From the NCBI GenBank assembly GCA_964036275.1, contig OZ038433.1, positions 26,333,485 to 26,397,484 of the forward strand: DNA of 64,000 nt, given 5' to 3'. Below the pieces are notes generated by a model, which saw only the letters and a list, made by a program, of their open reading frames with translations, ran no database searches and had not been told where the DNA came from. The position numbers and the translations under genes are program-made. This DNA is from Litoditis marina. Taxonomy: Eukaryota; Nematoda; Chromadorea; Rhabditida; Rhabditidae. Positions 13,901 through 22,700 of the stretch are shown here, in pieces; position 1 is the first letter of the stretch, and each line of letters opens with the position of its first letter.

Positions 13901-15924
13901 CTTCAGCCCCCACCACCTTTAACCCCGTATCGATATTCGTTATGTCCACTACCCTAGCCCTGCAAGTTTGGTTCGAAAATTCTCGTTTTGCTTACCATGA
14001 AACTTCTGCCTCCCACCACCTTTAACCTTTAACATAATGTCGATATTCGAAATCAGCGTCATCAACTACCCCTGTTCCCAAAGTTTCATTCCCAAACTCT
14101 AATGTTGACATTTTTGTCGCGTCGCGTGCACGTTTTGCGCGCGTTGAACAAATTTTAATTTGCGTATTCGTGATGTTCGTGGTCGATTACCCCAGTTGTG
14201 CAAGTTTCATCCTAACCCGTCAAATTTTACATTTTAACGCGTAAAATGACCCCCGGGTGTGAGGAGAAAGAACAATTGAGAAATTAGAAAGTGAAAAAAG
14301 AAAAATTTAAAAAAAATCAAAATTGGACAAATGGACATTTGAAAACAGACAATTAGACAATTGGACAATTGAAAATAGACAATTGGACAAATGGACATTT
14401 GAGATGGACAATTGGACAATTGAAGTTGGACAATTGGACAATTGGACAATTAGAGATCCAGGCCCTACGAAGCCTTTTCGGGAAATTGTATTGACTGTAG
14501 TTTCATGCCAACTGAGAATCCTAGTGGAAAACAGTGCGTTCCTCAACGGTATAGATGACTTAAATATGTTTCGCATTCCATTTTCGTTCCCTATCAGAAA
14601 GGGTGTTCCAGAAACAAATTGTGTTCCAAAACAATGTTGACAAAGTTAAAGTTCACATAACCATGGACACCGTAGATAGGTGAAATGGCGTCAACCTAGG
14701 TTATAATGACAATCCCACCACCACCAAATGATCCAAAAAAAAAACTTTCGAATACTGAATTGGCCTTGAAAGTACAGTATTTATCGCATAATTGCTATTT
14801 TTTCATATATTTTAGTAGTCGTTTTCCTTCAACTACAATCATAACCACGTTGTTCTGGAATTTGTTCGAGGCAATTTTCTATATGGGCTGGCTGAAATGT
14901 AGTCAAGTTGTTCTGAATCCTTTCGGACAAGACGATGACGATTTTGAGGTATGTTTCATATTTTACGTCTCACGATTTATTTGGTAAGTAGGCAGGATTT
15001 GGCGTGCGGCCAGCCCATCTGCGTATCTTTGATCTACACACTCTCTCATCTGCTGATAAAGTCCAACAGCTGCTCGCCCCCGCATTGCTCAATCGATTCA
15101 TCCAACTACTGTCATTGTGGGGAAAATCAATACTCTATGTTGGAATACAAATTTGTTCCACCATACAGTTTCTAATAGACAGTGTTGGTTGGTTACCAAC
15201 GCGCGTCTTCTCAAACATACGCTACTGCTCTCTTTCTGTGAGTGTAGCGAAAACAGTGCGCAAAACGAGAGACGAAGGATGAAATGAAGATGCCGGGAAG
15301 TTCTAGCATACGGTGTCAGCGACAAACTCATTTCCATAAAAGTCTTTCCATATTTTCAGGCGAATTGGTTGATAGATCGTCATTGGCGAGTGCTGAACTC
15401 CTGGTTGAAGACTCCCGAAACGTATTCGAGCAACATCACCGACGTGGTGGCTCAATCCCGGCTCCCCCACACCCTGGCCAGTGCTCGTATCACGTGAGTT
15501 CAAAATGAATTCAGTATTTCACCTGAGTTTAAGTTAATCAGATCGTTCACCCAGAAACCTCCGTTGCTGGTTAACTTTTGTAGATTTTGCAACAGCCTTT
15601 TGTACAACCTAAGCGCTTGTATGTTAATAGTTGTTCAAACATAAATAGAAGTTAACCCTGTACTATGCTGCTTACACAGGGTGAAGGCACCACCCGCAAC
15701 ACATGTACAACAATTTACTAAAAAGGTGCGGTATATCTTTGTGCATAATGAGAAGACGAAGAAAGAGTTAGATTAAAAGCTAGTCCCGCATCAACGTCTC
15801 CAAACTGTTCGTTTTCAGACGAACCAGTGATATTTCCATAGTCGGTTCACTTGCACGCAAACGGATAAAAACAAAGGACATGGAGCGATTTGAGTCTGAT
15901 GTTCAATTTCAACCCGAAGCTTAG
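1988..15924 (+). CDS. Bestrophin-family chloride channel
   Basis: Bestrophins are pentameric Ca2+-activated anion channels. Exons seen: 1988-2027 ([13 protein letters not shown], the family N-terminus), 3489-3616 ([10 protein letters not shown]), 3771-3833, about 4028-4156 ([14 protein letters not shown]), 4661-4813 ([19 protein letters not shown]), about 5251-5354 ([13 protein letters not shown]), one ending at 5776 (GRI...), 6355-6429 ([13 protein letters not shown]), about 14819-14948 ([21 protein letters not shown], the Ca2+-clasp region), 15360-15493 ([10 protein letters not shown]) and 15819-15924 with the stop. Phases close for exons 1-5 and for the last three. The 4813/5251 join and the acceptor of the exon ending at 5776 are unresolved. 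The exon for the membrane segment before FYMGW was not found. A splice-acceptor-like CCATAG ends 1 nt before the ATG. The 8.4-kb intron 6430-14818 carries the nested transposons. The tail after the calcium clasp is short. AATAAA lies at 16037-16042. A working gene is likely, but a broken one cannot be excluded. Confidence 0.85.
2377..2785 (+). mobile_element. hAT-like MITE, family B (GC-homopolymer type), copy 1
   Basis: The ends are GGGAACATTGA and TTCAATTTTCCC (inverted). It is flanked by TAGGACAG at 2369-2376 and 2786-2793, a perfect 8-bp target duplication. The interior is a string of short phrases (AAGTTCA, GTAAAAAGTAAA, AATTCAAT) separated by runs of C or G, the longest at about 2396-2416 and 2711-2749. 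It lies in bestrophin intron 1. Confidence 0.85.
3202..3462. repeat. Foldback repeat of GGTTACC/GGTAACC words, copy 1
   Basis: Left end AATTCTACAACTAACCGGG and right end CCCTGTTAGATATAGAATT are inverted copies. The arms repeat GGTAACC and GGTTACC. It ends about 25 nt before the 3' splice site of bestrophin intron 1. A related half-copy lies at about 59918-60058. Confidence 0.7.
4217..4340. mobile_element. TTAA-flanked MITE, family C, copy 1
   Basis: The ends TTAAAGAAGGACGATAATG and CATAATCGTCCTACTTTAA are inverted. Inside is a second inverted pair (GTCCTTTAAACTGCAATTG / TTGCAGTTTAAAGGAC). It is flanked by TTAA. It lies in a bestrophin intron. Other copies are at 17148-17271, 33836-33967 and 59042-59167. 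Confidence 0.8.
7726..8091 (+). repeat. Left long terminal repeat of the retroelement
   Basis: Starts TGTTGGATAC and ends GGTTACAACA (TG...CA ends), 366 bp. It contains AATAAA near 7989, a likely polyadenylation signal. It is followed by TAATTGGCGATCAGGAT, the expected primer-binding position; I cannot assign the tRNA. An 88-codon ORF inside both LTRs has no protein features and is not a gene. Confidence 0.9.
8144..11611 (+). CDS. pol: Retroelement Gag-tail/Pol polyprotein (protease, RT, RNase H, integrase)
   Basis: An uninterrupted 1155-codon ORF. It opens inside what is the C-terminus of gag in the second unit. Domains in order: two CCHC zinc knuckles (about residues 45-58 and 65-78); aspartic protease with DTGS (about 134-137); reverse transcriptase with YLDD (about 415-418); RNase H ([12 protein letters not shown] near 563, TDHKPL near 631); integrase with HHCC zinc finger (about 791-827) and the D,D,E core (HIDFAGP near 852, SDNGTQF near 908, NGQAERF near 943). 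The RNase H-before-integrase order is that of Ty3/gypsy elements. An in-frame stop precedes the ORF near 8107, so translation would start at the ATG at 8144 unless the unit is expressed another way. The capsid part of Gag is absent from this unit. The frame is intact, agreeing with a young copy. Confidence 0.95.
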   Translation: MYKECDMWLNIKREAKLVETGSREVNEVKTQSRPPRNREAVKSECWNCGNAGHRSNTCQKSKWTCKKCKSKGHKEQYCDKIAAFKNGRTPSKPRRQNNQLVIIGKTEVSSADVQAVRKYMEVKINGYPVEFQLDTGSDITLMNVDAWKRMGEPKLEAADITVCSASGNRMEIVGKLKCDFEIGGLTGSGHAYISAGASLFGLDWIQKNESMTHHLEMMIVSKVDKTDSSLVEELKTRFSSVFEEGLGRCTKEKAVLKLLPDATPTFRAKRPVPHAAAETVDKELDRLIGMDVIEAVNHSDWAAPIVTVKKANGKIRVCADFSTGLNKALEDCEYPLPIPEDIFASLNGGTVFSQIDFSDAYLQVELSEESKPLVVVNTHRGLFRYKRLPFGIKTAPAIFQQLMNKMCSGLRGVTSYLDDVIVVGKTMEEHKSNLVALFERVEEYGFRVRYEKCSFAKSEIPFLGFIVDRNGRRPNPEKIQVIKNMEAPKTESQLRAFLGMITYYGNFVPQMKSLRGPLDQLMIKDVKWKWEKEQQEAFMKLKAVLSSDMNLTHYDPQQEIVVAADACEYGIGAVISHRFKDGSEKPICHAARSLTAAEKNYSQIEKEGLGLIFAVKKFHKYVFGRKFRLLTDHKPLLAIFGSKKGVPVHSANRLMRWATILLGYDFVIEYINTNDFGQADGLSRMIQRYPMTEEDTVVASVERDVQAMYSDHIRKLPVTSEDVRVSTLRDPVLRKVIKAVKQNKWPETTSTELQQYKLRNTTLSVVQDCLMAEDRVVVPTELRTRVLKELHIGHPGISRMKSLARSLVYWPDLTTDIEEIVKKCGDCQMHGKSLNKVPLQTWPAPERVWQRIHIDFAGPMDGVFYFVVVDALSKWPEIFIMKNITARKTVEQLTSLFARFGMPETIVSDNGTQFTSEEFKVMCEANGIVHARTAPYHPQSNGQAERFVDTLKRTLRKLKGEGVATESMLNTFLLSYRSTPSRLLEDRSPAEVFLGRKLRTPLTLLIPRAVEQPARTDTQIDMERQFDRKNGAKMRTFKEGESVMVKVYRNLNWTWDRGEVIEQIGAVNYKVRVGEKCMMRHANQMKSVDSEAETSLDGEAKWMNVMLDTFEVETELDQQQLQEEEQQVHEEPDVVTAPRRSTRTRRPVVRWSPGH
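11697..12062 (+). repeat. Second long terminal repeat of the retroelement
   Basis: 366 bp, matching the LTR at 7726-8091 with no difference that I could see. It is preceded by a purine tract (AAAAGGGGAGG) and followed by the same primer-binding region TAATTGGCGATCAGGAT. It therefore acts both as the 3' LTR of the pol unit and as the 5' LTR of the gag unit. Confidence 0.9.
12173..12258 (+). repeat. Three tandem repeats in the retroelement leader
   Basis: ATTCGGAGACCCTCACAGG occurs three times at about 33-bp spacing with small differences in the linkers (TCAATACAACA, TCAATTCAACA, TCAACACAGG). It lies in the untranslated leader between the primer-binding region and gag. A role in packaging or translation is possible but not shown. 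Confidence 0.85.
12490..13245 (+). CDS. gag: Retroelement Gag (capsid) protein
   Basis: 251 codons from the ATG at 12490 to TGA at 13243-13245. The reading frame extends upstream to 12427, but without an ATG. The N-terminus is rich in Q, E, M and K and should form a coiled coil ([20 protein letters not shown]). It is followed by a capsid-like helical region ([50 protein letters not shown]) typical of Ty3/gypsy retrotransposon Gag. It stops before any zinc knuckle. The last 20 or so residues overlap in sequence with the start of the pol ORF at 8144. Just after the stop, about 33 bp are repeated (13250-13283), then host DNA resumes. Confidence 0.9.
   Translation: MEGQQQQDTNMQNMLMELLKGQQEQFKLQEERMRQMDLQMKLLMENKTNPDTGSSAASISISSTRLLNDLSGRLSTFVFDCENNQTFSRWFDRFGDVFTIDGALLDDKAKVRLLVGKLSNEVFDRYTNQILPKTTTDIDFADTVRILKEMFDPKISLFTSRYQCLKLEKKESEDYMEYTGRVNEQCEKANFQDLDNEGLKALLWVYGLKSSRDADLRQRLLLYLDRMNADKKTVTIHDMYKECDMWLNIKQ
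13425..13771 (-). mobile_element. hAT-like MITE, family B, copy 2, at the centre of the foldback
   Basis: Inverted orientation relative to the copy at 2377. Ends GGCAAAATTGAAG and TCAATGTTTCC. It is flanked by TATTACTG at 13417-13424 and 13772-13779, a perfect 8-bp target duplication. It sits at the symmetry centre of the large foldback. Confidence 0.85.
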
Positions 15925-16149
15925 GTTTCAAGAAGAGAATTGCCGTTCGACACACGGGGAACATGATACATGCTCTTTCTCGTACTTCTGATGTGTAAAT
16001 GCTGTTGTTTTCTTATTTGTCATCAAATTCATGTATAATAAACACTATGCGTCATCGTTGTAGTTTATCAGGCTGTAAAATGGGAGAAATTAGGGTATCA
16101 AATTGACACGAAATTTTCATCAGAAATTGAGGGTTACAGTACTCCCGCC

Positions 16150-16530
16150 GGGAACATTGACTTTTTACCCTCCACCTTTCTGAATTTGTATTGCGTTTGG
16201 GGAATTGTAGTTTGACCCCCACCCCACCGGGGGGTGATAATTCAATTTATCACCTGCAATACAAAAGTTTGAGGGTGGGGGGGGGGGGTAAAAAGTAAAC
16301 ATTTCCGGTATGGAAGTTCAGTCCCCCACTCGTTGAAGTTCGACCCCTCATCATTGAAATTCTACCCCCCGCCGACTCAGGTGGGGGGTAAATAGTAAAT
16401 GTCGAAGTTGAATTTTAACCCCCCCTCCTCTCCTAGATTTTCAGGTTTTAGCTTGGGTGGGGGGTTGAAGTGCTACGGGGGGGGGGGGGGGGGACCCAAC
16501 TAAAGTGGGGGGCGATACTTCAATTTTCCC
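16150..16530 (+). mobile_element. hAT-like MITE, family B, copy 3
   Basis: Ends GGGAACATTGACTTTTTACCC and CAATTTTCCC. It is flanked by CTCCCGCC at 16142-16149 and 16531-16538, a perfect 8-bp duplication. Same internal order of phrases as the copy at 2377. Confidence 0.85.
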
Positions 16531-16954
16531 CTCCCGCCTATTTATTTAACGCGTGACATCAGAATTAATGCTCAATTCATGGAATTGTTATATGGAGTGG
16601 TGTAAAACTACCACAAATTGTTATACATGTGGTGCGGGTGGTCCCTTGACCCTGTGTATAGCATAGTACAGCATAGCATAGAAGCATATAAAAATTGGAA
16701 GAAAAGCTCGGGGTATTTCAGTAAATGATGATTCATACAGTTTTGATCAACAATTTGGGGTCTTTGAAATCTGGAAAAAGGATCCATATACACTTAGTCG
16801 TCGAACGGCTTTAGGATGTTACATACTTGTAAGGTCACAGAACTCGGCCATGGTGGTACTCGGCACACTGACATGACGTAATTTGATTTTTCATTCAACA
16901 GCCAAGCCAATCCAAACAAAATGTGTCCTAAGAATCAGACCATAAAAAAATCTA

Positions 16955-17878
16955 GTACATATCTATATGCATACTTTATTCCGTGGAAAAGTGAGAGGTA
17001 ACAAAAAAAAAGGAAATAGCAAAATATGAAGACACATCAAGAAAAAAACACAATATGGAGAAACAGAACAGAATCGAATCTATATCTTCACATTAAACAT
17101 AAACAAAACAATATATTATATTATGGACTAGGTGGCATAATATAATATTAAAGAAGGACGATTATGTGGACCAATCCCGTTACATCGGTCCTTTAAACTG
17201 CAATTGAAAAATATATTGCGGTTTAAAGGACTGAGGCGTTGCGATTGGACCACATAATCGTCCTTCTTTAACACTGGCTCGGCGCTCATCTCTCCAGCAG
17301 GCCTGGAAATCGCTAATAATCGGAACATACAGAGGCCCAGAGAAGTTCAACTCAAGATTTAGTGGAAAGGGGGGATGACAACACGCGAACTCGTTCGGAT
17401 ATCTAAATAGTTTTGATAGTGCGTTGTGCAGTTGATTGATTTGGGGTGAGTTTGGCGTGAAAAATGTCTCATTATGAAGACAAAAAAAGCGCAAAGATTT
17501 AACTTACATCATAAGTCCAGAAAATATTGAATTCGGTAACTAAAATTTCGATGCGGTGCTGCCAGAATCCTCGGAAATATCCTGAAAAGTAGTATAACCG
17601 TTTCATATCTGGGAAGATCCATTGGGATCAGTACAGTTTACGAGATGGTACAATGGTGTCTAATGTTATTTCTTCACGTCTTACGCTAAGGTTATACCAG
17701 AGAATTCCATTTCGATTCCAAAGTTTCCACTGCATGAAACATACTCTTGGATCCGATTCTGTTCTGTTTCTCCATTTTGTGTTTTCTTCTTGTTGTGACT
17801 TCATATTTTGCTGTTTTCTTTTTTTGTTACCTCTCACTTTTCCACTGGAATAAAGTATTCATATATAGTATTTTCTCT
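16955..17878. repeat. Inverted repeat with ~120-bp arms
   Basis: The left arm (about 16955-17076) reads GGAAAAGTGAGAGGTAACAA ... GGAGAAACAGAACAGAATCG. The right arm (about 17743-17878) is its complement with scattered differences (CGATTCTGTTCTGTTTCTCC read as GATTCTGTTCTG..., then TTGTTACCTCTCACTTTTCC). The spacer of about 660 bp contains a family C MITE. It is non-coding and of unknown type. Confidence 0.7.
17148..17271. mobile_element. TTAA-flanked MITE, family C, copy 2
   Basis: Ends TTAAAGAAGGACGATTATG and CATAATCGTCCTTCTTTAA, with the same internal inverted pair around TTGCGGTTTAAAGGAC. The inverted ends are nearly perfect. Confidence 0.85.
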
Positions 17879-18327
17879 CTACTGAATTTCATTTTTCTTT
17901 TCTTCGACATTGAGATCGACTCTACATCTTCACAGAAATATACAATAAATAGATACATTTCTACCCAGACAGCAAAGTTTCAGGTTATTGTCGTTTTTAT
18001 ATACTTTGAGACGACTGAATGGCTGGCCTCAAATTGCAAACAACTAAAGGACCAAATTGGTTTCGGGTCCTACAACGCTATATCTTCTACCGTAACGCCG
18101 GGCAAGCCAGAGTTTCACGCATGATTTTCAATAAATTTTTGGGATTCTCTATTTTTTCGGTAATTGTTGTTTTTAAGGTAGGTTGTTGTATTTTGTATTG
18201 AGAAGTTGAGTTTTAAATGTTAATGTGCAATGGCGATAGACGTATTAATGCATTTCCTGGTGTTTCTGTACATGTCGAGCTTGTGCCAGATAAATAATTG
18301 TATTTTTTCAGGTAATATCCAGAAACA

Positions 18328-19391
18328 ATGGCCAAGTCCAAGAATCACACCAACCACAACCAGAGTGAGTTTTTTTAATAATGTCATATTATATCCCGCT
18401 ATCGTCGTGAGGTACGACGTTTGACGGTTTGTTACACAATTTCAATCACTCTGAAATTGTTCAATCTCGACAAAATTTGGTTTTGGATCTTTTTCATTAT
18501 CGTAAATGATCTGGTTATATTATATTAATTGGAATGCGGACGAGTTGAAAGAGTTGACGAGCGTTGTTGTAAGGACTTTAAATGAATTGGACGTAGGTTA
18601 CTCTGTAAAATTACCAATATTGGCCGATACTGTCTATTTTTATTAAGAGCCAACTGTTATAACCCATTTGCAAATATTTTAAAAACGTTCCGGTACACCG
18701 TGGTGTTCCGTTCTTTAGAAAAGTAACGTGTATGTTTTATTTAAAAAAATATATAGCAGAGACAACCATTGTTTAGTCCGTTTGCTGGGTAGGGCTTTTT
18801 TTGCGTGGGAGTAATTTATAGATAACAGGATTTCTTCTTTCATATTTTTTGTGTTGGCCCATGTTCACCTTCCATTACAATAATGATCGCGTCTCCCGTC
18901 TATTCTGTTTCCGTAGCGTAGAGCATCAGTTGTTCGATCGTGCTTTAGCATAAACATATTCATGTTTACACGAAATATCGTCCGGTTCTCGAATTTCTCC
19001 AGCCATTTGAAGGACATTTCATTCGTATCTTTGCTACAATTTTTCGCGGTTGATCACATTCTCTCGTCTAAAAAGAAGAGTTATGTTAGAGTGAGCAGAC
19101 GGTAATCTGGGCATGGGGATGATCAATTATTGGTTAATTCACGTCAACACCACGTTGTACCGCAGACACTGTGTCACAGTTGAAAACAAGCTGAAAACCG
19201 AAGGGTGTATCATTATCGCTTGTTCTATTTATTTATTTTCAGACAAGAAGGCTCACCGTAATGGAATCAAGAAGCCGAGACAAGCTAGATTCATGTCCAT
19301 GAAGGGTGTTGATGTCAAGTTCCTCAAGAACCTCCGTATCGCCAAGAAGCACAACAAGAGACACACCTTCAAGAACGAGTCTTCCGCCTAA
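18328..19391 (+). CDS. rpl-29: 60S ribosomal protein eL29
   Basis: Two exons, 18328-18364 and 19243-19391, give a 61-residue basic protein. It starts [12 protein letters not shown] and continues [38 protein letters not shown], a clear match to eL29, a small protein of the large ribosomal subunit. The 878-bp intron splits codon 13 after its first base. A strong acceptor (TATTTTTTCAG) ends 16 nt upstream of the ATG. It marks either a 5' UTR intron or a trans-splice site. THOC7 begins 372 bp downstream on the same strand. Confidence 0.96.
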
Positions 19392-19762
19392 TTTTGTTGT
19401 GTCGTTGTTATGAAGTTGTTCTTCTACCACACTTGTTCATTTTTTATTGAGTGTCAAAACTTCACTAGTATATTTGATTAGTGGCACTTACCATAATAGT
19501 TATTTGAATACAATCGTCATTGCCCGGCGAACTTTTGCTTGCAAATTTCCATCGTTTCACATATTATGTATGTGTATCTTTGCTCACCAATATAATTAGC
19601 CACTCTGCGAAGTGAATTTTTTACCCCGCACTTCAAAAATACATTGATTCTGGAGGCATAACTACCCGGGGCCGTTGGTGGATACGTCCACAGTGCTGTA
19701 TGATCAGTTAGATTTGCTGTTGTACGCATGACTTTGAACGAAAAAAGTGGGAGTACATTCAG

Positions 19763-22700
19763 ATGCGTGAAGATGTCCTCACCCGAAAATTACTTGCTGA
19801 TGGTGAGGGTGCAGGAGAAGAGCGCAGATTTCAGCTTCTTATGAACGCTCTTCGCAATCTGAGTCAGAAATGCACCCCAGAAGAGGCAGCCAAAGCTTTG
19901 CGGCAGGTATGCCAATTTATTTATTAGGTAGCGGGCGGGGACACATGACTATATTATTAGAAGTATATGATTGCTCATGGTATGGTATTATCCTATTGTG
20001 ATGGGTTCTGGCCGCTGAAAGGGTCAACTTGGTAGCTCATGCCCTGTCAATACACATTTTTTTGGAAATTTCTGTGCTGAATACGTATTTTGGAAACATT
20101 TCTGGGTATTTGGTGGCGACTTTGGAAGAACCGTTTTCTCTCTGCTTTCTCTCTTATCTCATTTAAGTTATTTTTTCTTCTCTTTGCGGCAGACGTTGGA
20201 AATGTCGTGTCAAATTGGTTATTTCTGTCTTCGGTTGTCCCGTAAAGTACTCATGAAGAATGTAACCATAAGTTGTAGCTTTGTTGTTAAAATACCGATA
20301 AGTACCGTTGTAAAGTTAATTTCTGCCCAATACAACTGCAAAGTTTTTTGTGTTCATAAAGTGACAAAAAACTTCAGGTTGAGCTGGTTGAGCTATCCAT
20401 GCGTAAACAGTCGATGATTGCGGATACTTGCAATGAACAGCGGGAAGAGTTCGAACAGATGACAGGCACTATTGAAAAGGAGGTAATATTATTCATTTCT
20501 GTGCGCGGTTCAGTGTGTGAAATAAGTTCGTTTTTCGATGCTGACCACGAGACCAGCTTTTTGGACGCATCGAAGTCAGCCAGCGTCTGTATACGTTTAA
20601 ATTTACAATATTGTGAAGTTAAATATGCCACACATACACCGCCATGACCTCTCCAGAGGAGGTCTGAGAACAAATCATTGTGAGACGTGATTTGCATACA
20701 AAACCAGCAATAAACAAACGGAAAATGAACGCTTTGGAAGGACCCCGAAGCGGATGCACTGAGGGGATACTTTCAATTTGTCAGACGAGATTCGTTGGGA
20801 TGTATGGGATCATTTACGGGTGATTTTCAGATTTTGGACAGTAAAGAAAAAATGAGCCATGCCAAGGATGAGCTTGCCGCTGCACGATTAGTGCGTCGTA
20901 ACAGACAAGAGTATGCACTATTGGCACGTATGATTGAAGAAGTGCCCTCGAGAGCGGACTCCTCCAAGTAAGTTTTCTAATCACAACACTTAGTTCATAC
21001 TAATGCGTTTGTCGTTATTCTCAAATCAAAACTCACTTGGTTTTTTCCTCTTCTGCTATATTATTATTTTGATATTGAATTTTCTCTGAAATGGGCGGTG
21101 GTTTCAGTTTAATAAAGATTAATGTGTTTACTTCAGGAAACTCGAAGACATGCAGGAGGAACTCAATCAGCAACATGAAAGACAGCGCGTCTTGGAAGCT
21201 AAGGTACGCTCTAGCTCTTAATATCCTTTTTTTGACTACACACTTGCAAAATGTAATATAACTATATAGTGTTGAAGATTTCGCTTTCAATATCGGTAAG
21301 AACTTTGTCCAAGTAGGCAGGAACAAATTTTCATTTGTCCAAATCTTAAAACGAACTTCTTTTTGTTGAATAGTCGGTGTATGTTTACATCTACGAAACA
21401 CCGCTTATCAAATACGCATGCCGTGGTCAAATCATGTTTCAAGCATTCAAGCTTTACTGAACCCTTGGACTCATCTATTAGGCGATCTTTTCACACATCA
21501 GGTTTTTTTGTGTGAGAGATTTTTTCACAAAATCGAATTAATAGGGTTCAGTAAATTATATATAGCTGGTTTTATTTGTCTCGCTGAAGACAGTGAGGAT
21601 CCGTATTTCTAGTATTGATGGGGATCTGAACAGCTAATATATAAAATGTAGATGTTGTAGTTTGTAGGGAACATGATCTCTGGTACGGTTCTCATTGTTA
21701 TATAAGTATGAATATTTTCAGCTGTGTGAGCGCAGGAATCATCTCCATGCATTCAATATCATTCTAGCAAACTTCCAAAAGTTTCTGAATAGTAAGTTGT
21801 TTGAAGGTTTTTATTGAAAAAACGGTTGAGGTATGCTGTAGACCAGATGATTTGCGAGGACAGCTGAAGTATTCGCACACCCAGCAGTTTTTTGGATGGT
21901 ATATCTAACGGGTCTATGGCTGTTGGTAACCGTTTCCACTGGTTGTCTCTCTTAATTGGTGATTGGTGGCCACCAACCGCCGCAGTATGGTCACCAACCG
22001 CCGCACTCGTTCATTGCAGGATTACCAACCGCCGCACTATGGTCACCAACCGCCGCACTACTTAATTGCGTACCAGTTTACTGCCACACTTGTAGAATAT
22101 ATGTACACCATAAGAAAAATAACATGACATATGAACAACTATTCCTATCTTATCATCAAAAGAGAATGAGTATAATGAAATTTCAAATCCAGGAAATCCT
22201 CTCAATTCTCAATTAACTAACATGTGGTGGTATTAATTTAAGAACACTGTACACAAAAACGTGTTTACCTCTCCGTTCGATGTCCTACGTATCCGGGGAT
22301 TGTGGGAACTATAAAGGGCGATTGTTCGTTTGTGGAAGTCAACCTAACTTGAGAAGGAGTAATCGCTCGAGTTGAAAGTGCATAGGTGTGGATTTGAAAT
22401 AGGGCCGAGGGATTCTCAGCAGGCAAATAGGTAGGGCTTAGGCGCAGAGCATTCAGTGACGGTGGAAATTAAAATACTTATTCTGCGTGTACGGCAAAGA
22501 AATGTAAGAAGAGAGCTAGAAGGCGTGGAATTGTGGATTCGGGTGAAAGTGAAATCTGCATACATTCTTGTCAAATTAAGCACTGCAAACCTATTCCACG
22601 GACAATTCCACAAGTAACCGGGTAATTCGTTAACCCAATCTTAACCGTAACCGGTTTACCTGGTTAACCCTTTTGATAACCCCTTGTTAACCCTCTTTTA

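Larger units (their letters stand above)
7138..14465. mobile_element. Large palindromic foldback element carrying two nested insertions
   Basis: It begins GGGCCTGGATCTCTAATTG and ends with the inverted copy CAATTAGAGATCCAGGCCC. The flanks share only TAC (7135-7137, 14466-14468). Left arm: 7138-7725 continuing at 13284-13416. Right arm: about 13780-14465. Each arm has an outer block of ATTGTCCA words, then unique sequence (for example GTGCACGCGACACGAC), then GTTAAAGGTGGTGGGG. Without the insertions the element would be about 1.4 kb and almost wholly palindromic. It has no transposase, so it is presumably non-autonomous. The 5.6-kb retroelement sits in the left arm and a family B MITE at the centre. 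Confidence 0.8.
15925..18327. other. Intergenic region between bestrophin and eL29
   Basis: It contains the bestrophin polyadenylation signal (AATAAA 16037-16042), a family B MITE (16150-16530), a family C MITE (17148-17271) and a long inverted repeat (16955-17076 with 17743-17878). The T-rich stretch at 17750-18000 belongs to the right arm of that repeat and its flank. No coding exon was recognised. Confidence 0.55.

Noticed and set aside
14234..14640. ORFs on both strands rich in NWTI/QLDNW or CPIVQLSN
   Set aside because: Translation of the ATTGTCCA-word block at the right end of the foldback.
15004..15282. A 92-codon + strand ORF after the bestrophin FYMGW exon
   Set aside because: It falls in the intron between exons ending at 14948 and starting at 15360, whose phases join directly ([10 protein letters not shown]).
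21968..22062. CCAACCGCCGCA repeats as a CRISPR-like array
   Set aside because: The spacing is irregular (22-33 bp), there are only four units, the genome is eukaryotic, and the complement is found downstream as in a foldback.
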